A stretch of 64,000 bases of DNA from assembly GCA_030428865.1 (NCBI GenBank), contig JAUIEK010000001.1, forward strand, positions 310,001 to 374,000, given 5' to 3'. Positions 6,145 through 14,126 of the stretch are shown one piece after another (within the stretch, counting starts at the first letter, position 1; the number at the start of each line of letters is the position of its first letter). The position numbers and the translations under genes are program-made. The notes below the pieces were generated by a model. That model saw only the letters and a list, made by a program, of their open reading frames with translations, searched no databases and was not told the DNA's origin. The DNA comes from Bacteroidia bacterium. GTDB taxonomy: Bacteria > Bacteroidota > Bacteroidia > Flavobacteriales > Flavobacteriaceae.

Positions 6145-7485
6145 TTACTTTTCCATTTCAAAATCTTCCATAAACTTTGTGGTATAGTTTCCTGCAACAT
6201 AGTCAGGATGATCCATAAGTTGTCTGTGGAAAGGAATGGTGGTTTTAACGCCTTCAATAACAAATTCATCCAATGCTCTTTTCATTTTATTAATAGCTTC
6301 TTCTCTTGTTTGAGCAGTGGTAATTAATTTAGCGATCATAGAATCGTAATTTGGTGGAATCATATATCCAGAATACACATGAGTATCTAAACGAACTCCG
6401 TGCCCACCAGGAGTATGAAGAGTGGTGATTTTTCCTGGAGAAGGTCTAAAATCATTATAAGGATCTTCTGCATTAATTCTACACTCTATTGAATGCAATT
6501 TTGGCGTGTAGTTTTTTCCTGAAATAGGAACGCCTGCAGCAACTAATATTTGCTCACGAATTAAATCGTAATCAATTACTTCTTCTGTAATAGGATGTTC
6601 TACTTGAATACGCGTATTCATCTCCATAAAGTAGAAGTTTCTATGTTTATCTACCAAGAATTCTACCGTTCCAGCTCCTTCATATTTAATATACTCAGCA
6701 GCTTTAACAGCCGCTTTTCCCATCGCATCTCTCAGCTCGTCAGTCATAAAAGGAGAAGGAGTTTCTTCTGTTAGTTTTTGATGACGTCTTTGCACAGAGC
6801 AATCTCTTTCTGATAGATGACAAGCTTTTCCAAAAGAGTCTCCAACAACCTGAATTTCTATGTGTCTTGGTTCTTCAATTAGTTTTTCCATGTACATTCC
6901 GTCATTTCCAAAAGCAGCTTTTGCTTCCATTCTGGCAGAATCCCAGGCATCTTTTAAGTTTTCTGCTTTCCATACAGCACGCATTCCTTTTCCACCACCA
7001 CCAGCAGTAGCTTTCAACATAACTGGAAAGCCCATTTTTTTAGCCAATTTCTCTGCGTCTGAATAAGCATCTATAATTCCGTCTGATCCGGGAATACAAG
7101 GAACTCCTGCAGCAATCATAGTTGCTTTTGCAGTTGCTTTATCCCCCATTTTTTCAATCATTTCTGCAGATGCTCCTATAAATTTGATATCGTGTTCTTC
7201 ACAAAGTTTAGAGAACTTGGCATTTTCTGATAAAAATCCATATCCAGGATGAATAGCGTCTGCATTGGTAATTTCTGCAGCAGCAATAATATTAGCCATT
7301 TTTAAATAAGAATCTGCGCTTGGAGGAGGGCCAATGCATACTGCTTCATCAGCAAATCTAACATGTAAGCTTTCGGCATCTGCAGTAGAATATACGGCAA
7401 CTGTTTTAATGCCCATTTCTTTACAGGTTCTAATAACACGTAAGGCAATTTCACCTCTGTTGGCAATCAATATTTTTTTAAACAT
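6145..7485 (-). CDS. accC: Acetyl-CoA carboxylase, biotin carboxylase subunit
   Basis: 446 residues, the usual length. It carries the N-terminal [18 protein letters not shown], the ATP-grasp glycine loop [12 protein letters not shown] (159-169), the catalytic stretch [17 protein letters not shown] (229-245) and [13 protein letters not shown] (289-301). It carboxylates biotin on AccB with ATP and bicarbonate, the first half of malonyl-CoA synthesis in the cytoplasm. It lies 48 nt after accB in the same transcript as fabH. A small ACCCTAAATTAGGGT palindrome sits in the accB-accC gap. Confidence 0.97.
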   Translation of the reverse strand: MFKKILIANRGEIALRVIRTCKEMGIKTVAVYSTADAESLHVRFADEAVCIGPPPSADSYLKMANIIAAAEITNADAIHPGYGFLSENAKFSKLCEEHDIKFIGASAEMIEKMGDKATAKATMIAAGVPCIPGSDGIIDAYSDAEKLAKKMGFPVMLKATAGGGGKGMRAVWKAENLKDAWDSARMEAKAAFGNDGMYMEKLIEEPRHIEIQVVGDSFGKACHLSERDCSVQRRHQKLTEETPSPFMTDELRDAMGKAAVKAAEYIKYEGAGTVEFLVDKHRNFYFMEMNTRIQVEHPITEEVIDYDLIREQILVAAGVPISGKNYTPKLHSIECRINAEDPYNDFRPSPGKITTLHTPGGHGVRLDTHVYSGYMIPPNYDSMIAKLITTAQTREEAINKMKRALDEFVIEGVKTTIPFHRQLMDHPDYVAGNYTTKFMEDFEMEK

Positions 7486-7533
7486 ATCTGTTTATATTTA
7501 AATTGAGGTTACCCTAAATTAGGGTTTGTATTA

Positions 7534-8025
7534 TTAAGAAGGATCTACTAAGAATAGAGGTTGATCAAACTCTACAGGAGAAGAATCATCTACCAAAACT
7601 TTAACAATTGTTCCTGAAACTTCAGACTCAATTTCGTTAAAAAGTTTCATCGCCTCAATAATACAAACTGTATCTCCTTTATTTATTTTGCTACCAACTT
7701 CAACAAAAGTAGGTTTATCTGGAGATGGTTTTCTGTACATTGTACCAATAATAGGCGATTTGATAGTTACATATTTAGAATCGTCAGAATCTTCTGTTTT
7801 TGGGGCTACTGGAGCAGCAGAAGCCTCTGCTTGCACTGGGGCAACAGCAGGAATTGCTTGTTGCGGCATTTGAGTTGCAGGTGCAGCTGCTTGTAAAATA
7901 GTTGTCTCTGTTCTGTCAGAACCTGTTTTAATGGTAATTTTAACATCTTCCATTTCGAGCTTAACTTCACTAGCTCCTGACTTGGCTACAAACTTAATAA
8001 GACTTTGAATTTCTTTAATGTCCAT
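7534..8025 (-). CDS. accB: Acetyl-CoA carboxylase, biotin carboxyl carrier protein
   Basis: 163 residues. An N-terminal helical part (1-40) is followed by an Ala/Pro/Gln-rich flexible linker (45-80) and the biotinyl domain. The biotin acceptor is Lys127 in EAMKLFNEIE. It carries the carboxyl group between AccC and the carboxyltransferase, whose genes are not in the window. It sits 23 nt after fabH and before accC, a common flavobacterial order. Confidence 0.96.
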   Translation of the reverse strand: MDIKEIQSLIKFVAKSGASEVKLEMEDVKITIKTGSDRTETTILQAAAPATQMPQQAIPAVAPVQAEASAAPVAPKTEDSDDSKYVTIKSPIIGTMYRKPSPDKPTFVEVGSKINKGDTVCIIEAMKLFNEIESEVSGTIVKVLVDDSSPVEFDQPLFLVDPS

Positions 8026-8048
8026 TGTTATTTGTTTTTAGTTGTTTT

Positions 8049-9050
8049 TTATTGTTGTGTATTGTATGCCCACTTTAGATAAATAGCTCCCCATGTAAAG
8101 CCACCACCAAAAGCAGCAAAAATTAAGTTATCTCCTTTTTTTAATTGATCTTCATAATCAGCTAATAATAATGGCAAGGTAGCAGATGTTGTATTTCCGT
8201 ACTTGTCAATATTTATCATTACTTTTTCTTCTTGTAAACCAATTCTGTTAGCAGTTGCTTCAATAATTCTTTTATTAGCCTGATGCGGAACTAACCATTG
8301 GATATCTTCTTTTGATAACTGATTTCTAGTTAACATCTTTTCCGCTACATCAGCCATATTAGATACTGCAAACTTAAAAACGGTTTTACCTTCTTGATGC
8401 ACAAAGTGTTGGCGATTCTTTATTGTTTCTTCAGATGTTGGAAGAATGGAGCCTCCTGCCTCAATTTTAAGAAACTCTCTACCAACTCCATCACTTCTTA
8501 GGTATTCGTCTTGTAATCCTAGTCCTTCATTGTTGGGCTCAAATAAAACAGCTGCGGCCGCATCACCAAAAATAATACACGTGGCTCTATCAGTATAATC
8601 AATAATTGAAGACATCTTATCAGCCCCAATTAACAGTACTTTTTTGTATCTGCCAGATTCAATGTAGCTTGCCGCCGTTGACATACCATATAGAAAACTA
8701 GAGCAAGCCGCTTGTAAATCAAAAGCAAATGCATTGGTGGCTCCAATTTTGGTAGCCGTATAAACAGCTGTTGAAGCCACAGGCATATCTGGTGTGGCTG
8801 TTGCAACAAGAACCAAGTCTATTTCTTCGGGGTTTGTGTTTGATTTTTTAAGGAGATCTTGAGCAGCTCTTATTGCCATGTAAGAGGTACCTTGGTTAGG
8901 CTCTTTTAAAATTCTCCTTTCTTTGATTCCAGTTCTAGTAGTAATCCATTCATCATTTGTGTCTACTAAACTTTCTAACTCTTTGTTTGTTAGAATATAT
9001 TCGGGAACATATTTCCCAACTGCTGTGATGGCTGCAGTTATTTTTGTCAT
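8049..9050 (-). CDS. fabH: 3-oxoacyl-[acyl-carrier-protein] synthase III
   Basis: 333 residues. The KASIII triad is visible: Cys116 (QAACSSFLYG), His256 (LVPHQANKRI) and Asn286 (DKYGNTTSA), plus the WITTRTGIKERR start region. It condenses acetyl-CoA, or branched acyl-CoA in iso-fatty-acid makers such as flavobacteria, with malonyl-ACP to begin fatty acid synthesis. It heads the fabH-accB-accC group, separated from rpmF by a terminator and about 125 nt of noncoding sequence. Confidence 0.96.
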   Translation of the reverse strand: MTKITAAITAVGKYVPEYILTNKELESLVDTNDEWITTRTGIKERRILKEPNQGTSYMAIRAAQDLLKKSNTNPEEIDLVLVATATPDMPVASTAVYTATKIGATNAFAFDLQAACSSFLYGMSTAASYIESGRYKKVLLIGADKMSSIIDYTDRATCIIFGDAAAAVLFEPNNEGLGLQDEYLRSDGVGREFLKIEAGGSILPTSEETIKNRQHFVHQEGKTVFKFAVSNMADVAEKMLTRNQLSKEDIQWLVPHQANKRIIEATANRIGLQEEKVMINIDKYGNTTSATLPLLLADYEDQLKKGDNLIFAAFGGGFTWGAIYLKWAYNTQQ

Positions 9051-9180
9051 AATTAATAAATTTTGGAAAAGGAACCAAAAACGATAATCACCTTTCTAAA
9101 ACTGGGTGACTAAAGTACTAATTTATTTAGCTTATTAGGCTGTTTTTTATCAAAAACAAGTCTTTTACAAGCAAAAACAT

Positions 9181-9208
9181 AAAAAAACCCTCAAAAAGAG
9201 AGGGTTTT
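9181..9208 (-). terminator. Terminator after rpmF
   Basis: AAAACCCTC/GAGGGTTTT hairpin with a 7-nt loop, followed on the minus strand by a run of T. It lies 22 nt after the rpmF stop and separates rpmF-yceD from fabH. Confidence 0.85.
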
Positions 9209-9229
9209 GAAAATAATTTGTTCGTGTTT

Positions 9230-9424
9230 TTAAGCCTCTGCAGTGTTAGACTCTAACACTATTTGACCTCTGTAATATAGTTTTCCTTCGTGCCAATGAG
9301 CTCTATGATATAAATGAGCTTCTCCTGTTGTAGGATCTGTAGCAATTTGAGGTGTAGAAGCCTTGTAATGTGTTCTTCTTTTGTCTCTTCTTGTTTTAGA
9401 TATTTTTCTCTTAGGATGTGCCAT
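9230..9424 (-). CDS. rpmF: 50S ribosomal protein L32
   Basis: 64 residues, starting [20 protein letters not shown], the typical L32 opening. The zinc-ligand cysteines of many L32 proteins are absent ([15 protein letters not shown]), as in the Cys-minus form of the family. It is 1 nt after the YceD-like gene, the classic yceD-rpmF pair. A structural component of the large ribosomal subunit. Confidence 0.96.
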   Translation of the reverse strand: MAHPKRKISKTRRDKRRTHYKASTPQIATDPTTGEAHLYHRAHWHEGKLYYRGQIVLESNTAEA

Positions 9425-9425
9425 C

Positions 9426-9959
9426 TTATGTCTTTTTTTCTGTTATTAAATCTTTTAATTTATCCCACCTTGGGTCTACCGTATTTGTCTCTTCTTCTTT
9501 AATTTCTAATTCTTTAAGTTTCTTTAGCGCTTCTGACTGCATAGTGCCATCCAATACTTTAGGATGAACACGTTTAGAAGGTAACGACAATACAATTAAC
9601 TCATAGATGTACTGCGCTACATTAATTTGATATGCTTCGTGAGGCAAAATCAAAATTTCTTCGTTTTCGTCATTATACGCTTCTCCAAACTTTACAATGA
9701 TTGAAAATGCTCCTGTAACAGGCATGTTAAAAGGCTCTAGGGAAACATCACACAAAACCGCTAAAAAACCGCTTATTTCAAAATCTAGTTCTAATAATGT
9801 CGGTTTTTTTGTAAGGGTTACGGCTGCTTCTAGAGAAGCGCTTTCAAACTCATTGTAATCAAATAACGTAAAGAACGTGTTATCAATTTGATATTGAAAT
9901 AAATGACTTCCTAATTTTAGTCCTACAAAAGGAATGTTAAATTGTTTCAAGTCTTTCAT
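9426..9959 (-). CDS. YceD/DUF177 family protein
   Basis: 177 residues from ATG 9959. A TTG at 9986 would extend the frame, but it forms the last bases of a -7 promoter box, so the ATG is preferred. DUF177 features seen are the [22 protein letters not shown] region (the ligand-like cysteine part is reduced to one Cys), an acidic [10 protein letters not shown] strand and the C-terminal [10 protein letters not shown] motif. The family accompanies rpmF and has been linked to 23S rRNA accumulation; the molecular role is not settled. Confidence 0.9.
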   Translation of the reverse strand: MKDLKQFNIPFVGLKLGSHLFQYQIDNTFFTLFDYNEFESASLEAAVTLTKKPTLLELDFEISGFLAVLCDVSLEPFNMPVTGAFSIIVKFGEAYNDENEEILILPHEAYQINVAQYIYELIVLSLPSKRVHPKVLDGTMQSEALKKLKELEIKEEETNTVDPRWDKLKDLITEKKT

Positions 9960-9983
9960 TTTCAATGAATCAATTTGAGCGTG

Positions 9984-9991
9984 CAAAGATA
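9984..9991 (-). promoter_or_regulatory. Candidate -7 promoter element for yceD-rpmF
   Basis: TATCTTTG on the minus strand matches TAnnTTTG, 24 nt upstream of the ATG at 9959. The region further upstream is T/A-rich without an exact TTTG -33 box. The overlap with the TTG at 9986 decides against that start. Confidence 0.55.
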
Positions 9992-10029
9992 AAAATTACT
10001 TTTTAAAAATAAACATTATAAACCAGATT

Positions 10030-11073
10030 TTAATGTTGACTTTTTATTTCTAGTTTGTTAGCAATCAGTTCTTTGTTTTCTTTTCGGTTTCTATAGAGTT
10101 TTATTCCGCTAAACAGCGCTTCTTTAAAAGACGTGGTGTCAGCCTCTCCTTTTCCTGCAATATTATAAGCCGTTCCATGATCTGGAGAAGTTCTAATATG
10201 ACTTAAACCAGCTGTATAATTAACACCTTTGCCAAAAGACAAACTTTTAAAAGGCGCTAAACCTTGATCGTGATACATGGCTAAAACACCATCAAATTGT
10301 TTATAGGTTTCGGAGCCAAAGAACCCATCAGCAGCATAAGGACCATATACTAATTTTCCTGAAGCTTGATAAGATTCAACAACAGGATTAATTATTTCAG
10401 TTTCTTCTTTTCCAATTAAACCATTATCTCCGGCATGAGGGTTTAAGCCAAGTAAAGCAATTTTAGGCTTGCTAATAGAGAAATCTTGTTTAAGAGATTG
10501 ATACATAATATCAACCTTACTTTTTATAAGGTCTTGAGTGAGTGATTTAGAAACTTCAGAAACAGGAATATGACCCGTAACAAGACCAACTCTTAGATTT
10601 TCTTGCATAAGAATCATTAGGCTTTTACCCTCTAAATGATGTTCTAAAAACTCAGTATGACCAGGAAACTGAAAAGAATCTGATTGAATGGTATCTTTAT
10701 TTATAGGAGCCGTTAAAAGAAAATCAATATCATTGTTTTTTAAACTTTTTATAGCAAACTCAAGTGATTTGGCAGCATAAGTACCGGCTTCTTTTGTGGG
10801 TTTCCCTAATTCAATTGCTACGTTTTCTTTCCAACATTCAAAAATAGTAACACCTTTAGGGTTTATTTTTTTTACAGAGGAAATTGTATTTGTAGTTGTT
10901 TTTACATGAATATTTTTTCTGTACTCATTAACTGCTTGAGTGGAAGCAAATAGTATTGGTGTACAAAAATCAAACATTCTGTTGTCTTCAAACGTTTTTA
11001 AAACGATTTCTAAACCCACACCATTTAAATCACCACAAGTAATTCCTACCACTATTTTTGATCTACCACTCAT
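10030..11073 (-). CDS. pdxA: 4-hydroxythreonine-4-phosphate dehydrogenase
   Basis: 347 residues. PdxA landmarks: GITCGDLNGVGLEI at the N-terminus, the substrate/metal motif GHTEFLEHHL, the metal-binding GLNPHAGDNG, MYHDQGLAPFK, and the final RTSPDHGTAYNIAGK. It oxidises 4-phospho-hydroxythreonine in the DXP-independent pyridoxal phosphate route, using NAD(P) and a divalent metal. It is divergent from ribE, with overlapping candidate promoters between them. Confidence 0.96.
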   Translation of the reverse strand: MSGRSKIVVGITCGDLNGVGLEIVLKTFEDNRMFDFCTPILFASTQAVNEYRKNIHVKTTTNTISSVKKINPKGVTIFECWKENVAIELGKPTKEAGTYAAKSLEFAIKSLKNNDIDFLLTAPINKDTIQSDSFQFPGHTEFLEHHLEGKSLMILMQENLRVGLVTGHIPVSEVSKSLTQDLIKSKVDIMYQSLKQDFSISKPKIALLGLNPHAGDNGLIGKEETEIINPVVESYQASGKLVYGPYAADGFFGSETYKQFDGVLAMYHDQGLAPFKSLSFGKGVNYTAGLSHIRTSPDHGTAYNIAGKGEADTTSFKEALFSGIKLYRNRKENKELIANKLEIKSQH

Positions 11074-11097
11074 ACATTATAAAGCGTTTATTATTTC

Positions 11098-11105
11098 TAT
11101 TTTTG
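11098..11105 (+). promoter_or_regulatory. Candidate -7 promoter element for ribE
   Basis: TATTTTTG matches TAnnTTTG, 29 nt before the ribE ATG. No exact -33 box is seen. It lies next to the opposing pdxA element. Confidence 0.4.
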
Positions 11106-11111
11106 TTACTA

Positions 11112-11119
11112 CAAAAGTA
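11112..11119 (-). promoter_or_regulatory. Candidate -7 promoter element for pdxA
   Basis: On the minus strand TACTTTTG matches TAnnTTTG, 38 nt upstream of pdxA. It points toward the ribE element only 6 nt away, so the two polymerase footprints would overlap. Confidence 0.45.
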
Positions 11120-11134
11120 TCAAATTAAAAGTAG

Positions 11135-11722
11135 ATGTTTACAGGTATTATTGAATCGTTAGGAAGATTAATGAGCATTGAAAAAGAGAGTGAAAACATT
11201 CATTTTTTTATACAATGTGATTTTACTCATGCGTTAAAAATAGATCAAAGCGTTGCTCACAACGGAGTTTGTCTTACAGTGGTTGATATTGATGGCGATG
11301 TTTATAAAGTTACAGCGATTAGAGAAACGCTAGAAAAAACAAATTTGAAAGACTGGAAACTAAACGACCAAATAAACTTAGAAAGAGGCATGAAATTAGG
11401 AGATCGTTTAGATGGTCATATTGTACAAGGTCATGTTGATGAGGTAGGACGCTGTAAGAACATTACTGACGCCAATGGAAGCACGTATTACACGTTTGAA
11501 TACGATTCAAATTCATCAAACATAACCATAGAAAAAGGTTCTATAACTGTTAACGGAGTGAGTTTAACGGTTGTGAATTCAAAAAGAAATGAATTTAGTG
11601 TGGCTGTTATTCCGTATACAAAAAATCACACCAATTTTAATAACTTACAAATAGGAGATGATGTAAACCTTGAGTTTGATGTAATAGGAAAATACGTTTC
11701 TCGTCTACAAGCGTTTAAATAA
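11135..11722 (+). CDS. ribE: Riboflavin synthase alpha chain
   Basis: 195 residues starting MFTGIIESLG, with the duplicated lumazine-binding fold: HNGVCLTVVDIDG in the first half and VNGVSLTVVNS in the second, and GDRLDGHIVQGHVD between. It dismutates two 6,7-dimethyl-8-ribityllumazine molecules to riboflavin. Monocistronic, divergent from pdxA and convergent to the tiny PID-CTERM-like gene, whose stop is 3 nt away. Confidence 0.96.
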   Translation: MFTGIIESLGRLMSIEKESENIHFFIQCDFTHALKIDQSVAHNGVCLTVVDIDGDVYKVTAIRETLEKTNLKDWKLNDQINLERGMKLGDRLDGHIVQGHVDEVGRCKNITDANGSTYYTFEYDSNSSNITIEKGSITVNGVSLTVVNSKRNEFSVAVIPYTKNHTNFNNLQIGDDVNLEFDVIGKYVSRLQAFK

Positions 11723-11724
11723 TG

Positions 11725-11895
11725 CTATTTTAGTTTTTTAAAACCGTAATACAAACCTGCTAGAGCTAGTAAGAAGACACCTCCGTCTATTGGTAGACCG
11801 GGCGGCGGTGGCGGTGGCGGACCTTGAGAAAAAACCAGTTTAGGTAATAAAAACAGTACAAATAACAATAAACCCTTAGCCCCCAGTTTTTTCAT
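11725..11895 (-). CDS. Tiny exported protein with PID-CTERM-like C-terminal signal
   Basis: 56 residues. The layout has four parts: a Sec signal peptide (1-24, ending VFSQ), a seven-proline run, the motif GLPIDGG at residues 33-39, and a C-terminal hydrophobic helix followed by a basic tail (YYGFKKLK). This matches short flavobacterial proteins with a PID-CTERM-type sorting signal: Pro-Ile-Asp motif, membrane helix, lysines. There is almost no mature domain, so the protein is essentially two sorting signals joined by a proline linker. Function unknown. The start is the only ATG and fits the signal peptide exactly. Confidence 0.75.
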   Translation of the reverse strand: MKKLGAKGLLLFVLFLLPKLVFSQGPPPPPPPGLPIDGGVFLLALAGLYYGFKKLK

Positions 11896-11946
11896 CTCTA
11901 TATAAAAACAGGCAAATATAGGTGCTATTTTTGTAATGAGAAATAA

Positions 11947-12033
11947 TTTAAAAGAAAAGTAGATTTAGAAGAATTAAAACTTTTACTTCTTGATTATGAG
12001 CTAGTAAAGCATGTTTTTAAAATTGCTGGTTAA
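11947..12033 (+). pseudogene. Possible relic coding fragment in the intergenic gap
   Basis: A 28-codon open stretch with a protein-like composition (VDLEELKLLLLDYELVKHVF) but no start codon and a stop directly upstream. It lies in the 381-nt gap between the PID-CTERM-like gene and the CAU tRNA, next to the dispersed repeat. It may be the remains of a degraded gene or chance. Confidence 0.2.
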
Positions 12034-12117
12034 TTAGGGTTTCTAATGGAAAAATTTACAATAATCTTAAATTATCAAGATAAAAATTGATTAAATGTTT
12101 TTTTATAGGAAGAAACA

Positions 12118-12213
12118 AGAACGCTAATAAAAGCATAAACAGTAAAAAATGTGCTCAAGATCGATTAAGTTATGCAGTCATGAAAAATTGAGGAAGAAAG
12201 GTTAAAGATGGAT
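12118..12213 (+). repeat. Dispersed 96-nt repeat, copy A
   Basis: Shares 41 identical consecutive bases and about 92% identity overall (seven substitutions and one indel by hand alignment) with 34829-34923, in the same orientation. Both copies are intergenic. No transposase, terminal inverted repeat or consistent reading frame is visible inside. The rest of the gap (11896-12276) holds only the possible relic fragment and the tRNA terminator. Confidence 0.85.
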
Positions 12214-12228
12214 TTTTATCATAATTCG

Positions 12229-12264
12229 ATAAAAAACAAAAGACTTTACAAAATGTAAAGTCTT
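12229..12264 (-). terminator. Terminator of the CAU tRNA
   Basis: AAGACTTTACA/TGTAAAGTCTT perfect 11-bp stem with a 3-nt loop (12240-12264), followed on the minus strand by TTTTGTTTTTT. It lies 13 nt after the tRNA. Confidence 0.85.
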
Positions 12265-12276
12265 GATATATTTTTG

Positions 12277-12350
12277 TGGACCCAGAAGGGCTCGAACCTT
12301 CGACCCCCTGATTATGAGTCAGGTGCTCTAACCAGCTGAGCTATGGGTCC
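12277..12350 (-). tRNA. tRNA with CAU anticodon (Met or Ile2)
   Basis: 74-nt cloverleaf. Acceptor GGACCCA pairs with TGGGTCC, the anticodon loop CTCATAA carries CAU, the T arm is AAGGTTCGAGCCCTT, and discriminator A is encoded without CCA. The G1-C72 pair excludes a typical initiator. Elongator Met and lysidine-modified Ile2 cannot be told apart by eye. Single-gene transcript with its own -7 box and terminator. Confidence 0.95.
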
Positions 12351-12364
12351 TAACTAACAGGTTG

Positions 12365-12372
12365 CAAATGTA
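12365..12372 (-). promoter_or_regulatory. Candidate -7 promoter element of the CAU tRNA
   Basis: TACATTTG on the minus strand, the same octamer as in the well-formed rplM promoter, 14 nt before the tRNA 5' end. No exact -33 TTTG at the usual distance. Confidence 0.55.
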
Positions 12373-12416
12373 TAACTTTTTTCAAAATCTAAATAAGGTT
12401 TCTAAGAAAAAAGAAC

Positions 12417-13388
12417 TTACATGTTTCTAACAAGAAGGTATTCGCCAATAGCTTGTAAGTCATTTTTTTTGCAGTCAGATATTTGAAGTGCTTCGAGTGA
12501 TTTATAAGCTGTTTGTGTGTAATCTTCAATTAAAGATCGCATGATTTCGGGTACATCGTACTTTTCAAAAACACGGGTTACTTCGTCAATTTTTATGGAG
12601 TTTTCACTTAGTTTTTGGTTGTAAAAAAATGTCATTTTTTCTTTGTCAACGCTATTTGCCAATTCCATTGTTTTTAAATACAAGTAGGTTTTTTTGTTTT
12701 CTATAATGTCTCCACCTATTTGTTTCCCAAATGTTTTAGGATCACCAAATGTATCTAGGTAATCATCTTGAAGCTGAAAGGCAATGCCTAAGTTTTCTCC
12801 AAAGGTATAGATGCTTTTGGTTTCTATTTCAGAAGCACCTCCAATAATTGCTCCCATTTTAAGAGCAGCTGCAGTGAGAACAGCTGTTTTTAATCGAATC
12901 ATTTTTAGATACTCATCAATAGTTACATCTTTTCGTGTTTCAAAATCAATGTCTAGTTGCTGGCCTTCACAAACTTCTATTGCGGTTTTGCTAAATAGTT
13001 TTGTGAGTTTATGAAACATTTCTGGAGGATATGCTTCTAAAAACTGATACGCTAATATCAACATTGCATCACCAGATAAAATTCCCGTATTAATATTCCA
13101 CTTTTCATGAACGGTTTGTTTTCCCCTTCTTAAAGGCGCCTCATCCATAATATCATCATGCAAAAGTGTAAAGTTGTGAAAAACCTCAACTGCAAGTGCT
13201 GCAGAGAGCGCTTCTTTATGGCTAGAGTTAAAAGCGTCACATGCCATTAATGTTAGTAAAGGTCGCAGCTTTTTTCCGCCTAATGAAAGAATATACTCTA
13301 CAGGCTCATAAAGATTTTTGGGTTCTTTCACCCATTTTTTTTCTTTTAGAAAGGAAGTAAAATCTTCTTGGTACTGACTAATTTCCAC
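12417..13388 (-). CDS. Polyprenyl (geranylgeranyl-type) diphosphate synthase
   Basis: 323 residues of the trans-isoprenyl diphosphate synthase family. The first Asp-rich motif DDIMD (residues 78-82, in LLHDDIMDEAPLRRGK) and the second DDYLD (FQLQDDYLDTFGD) are intact. The first motif has no two-residue insertion and Phe73 stands five residues before it, a pattern seen in archaeal-type GGPP synthases; product length is therefore inferred, not shown. It supplies prenyl chains for quinones, carotenoids or cell-wall lipids. Confidence 0.9.
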   Translation of the reverse strand: MEISQYQEDFTSFLKEKKWVKEPKNLYEPVEYILSLGGKKLRPLLTLMACDAFNSSHKEALSAALAVEVFHNFTLLHDDIMDEAPLRRGKQTVHEKWNINTGILSGDAMLILAYQFLEAYPPEMFHKLTKLFSKTAIEVCEGQQLDIDFETRKDVTIDEYLKMIRLKTAVLTAAALKMGAIIGGASEIETKSIYTFGENLGIAFQLQDDYLDTFGDPKTFGKQIGGDIIENKKTYLYLKTMELANSVDKEKMTFFYNQKLSENSIKIDEVTRVFEKYDVPEIMRSLIEDYTQTAYKSLEALQISDCKKNDLQAIGEYLLVRNM

Positions 13389-13463
13389 GACTTTTAACTT
13401 TTTGTAAAGGTACTTTAAACAGGGTTATTTAAGTGTTAATAATGTAAAAAAATCGTTAAACCT

Positions 13464-13493
13464 AGGAAACTTTTTTTGTTTTTAAAGTTTCCT
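13464..13493. promoter_or_regulatory. Inverted-repeat operator over the tetR-efflux promoter
   Basis: Perfect 10-bp arms AGGAAACTTT (13464-13473) and AAAGTTTCCT (13484-13493), centres 20 bp apart, flank and cover the -33 box and most of the spacer of the promoter ahead of the TetR gene. This is the expected geometry for a TetR-type autorepressor. Confidence 0.7.
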
Positions 13494-13506
13494 TGTTCTA
13501 TCTTTG
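13475..13506 (+). promoter_or_regulatory. Promoter of the tetR-RND efflux operon
   Basis: TTTG at 13475-13478 and TATCTTTG at 13499-13506, separated by 20 nt, match the Bacteroidota promoter. The -7 box ends 10 nt before the ATG of the TetR gene. Confidence 0.7.
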
Positions 13507-13516
13507 TGCCCGATTT

Positions 13517-14119
13517 ATGAAAGAAGAAATTATAGAAATAGCGCTGGAGAAGTTTTTACTCTATGGATTTAAGAGTGTTACTATGGACGATATTGCCAAC
13601 TCTCTTGGGATATCAAAAAAAACCTTATACACGTATTTTAATAATAAAACAGAATTAGTTACATCTGTTACAGATCATATCTTTACTGTTATTAGTAGCG
13701 GAATTGATATGATTTGTAAAGAAAAAAAGAATCCAATTCAAGAGCTTTTTGATGTAAAAAAATTTGTAATGGAAAACTTGAAAGATGAAAAATCGTCTCC
13801 TGTTTTCCAGTTACAAAAGTATTATCCTCAAATACATGCTTGTTTAAAAGAAAAACAATTTTGTATTGTACAAGAGACTACGCAAGAAAATTTAAAAAGA
13901 GGAATAGAAATGGGGCTTTATAGAAAAGAAATTGATATTGATTTTATAGCTCGAATTTACTTTAATGGTATGGCTTGTATTAAAGACAAAGAAATGTTTC
14001 CGTTAAAAAAATATTCAATGAATACTTTGATGGATTTTTACTTAGACTATCATTTAAGAGGAATTTGCACCAAAGAAGGAATTAAAGAATTAGAAACCCA
14101 ATTACATTTACATATATAA
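13517..14119 (+). CDS. TetR/AcrR-family repressor of the efflux operon
   Basis: 200 residues from ATG 13517; an upstream TTG at 13493 lies inside the promoter and is rejected. The N-terminal HTH is clear (VTMDDIANSLGISKKTLYTYFNNKTELV, residues about 19-47); the C-terminal ligand domain is all-helical and variable. It lies 7 nt before the TolC-like gene in one operon with adaptor and pump, so it very likely represses its own operon through the inverted repeat at the promoter. Inducer unknown. Confidence 0.9.
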   Translation: MKEEIIEIALEKFLLYGFKSVTMDDIANSLGISKKTLYTYFNNKTELVTSVTDHIFTVISSGIDMICKEKKNPIQELFDVKKFVMENLKDEKSSPVFQLQKYYPQIHACLKEKQFCIVQETTQENLKRGIEMGLYRKEIDIDFIARIYFNGMACIKDKEMFPLKKYSMNTLMDFYLDYHLRGICTKEGIKELETQLHLHI

Positions 14120-14126
14120 ATAACTT

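Noticed and set aside
7511..7525. Terminator between accB and accC
   Set aside because: ACCCTAAATTAGGGT is a small palindrome without a T run, within an operon whose genes act together.
12118..12213. Fragment of a transposase gene
   Set aside because: Several frames were read by eye; all have stops and none gives a recognisable transposase motif shared by both copies.
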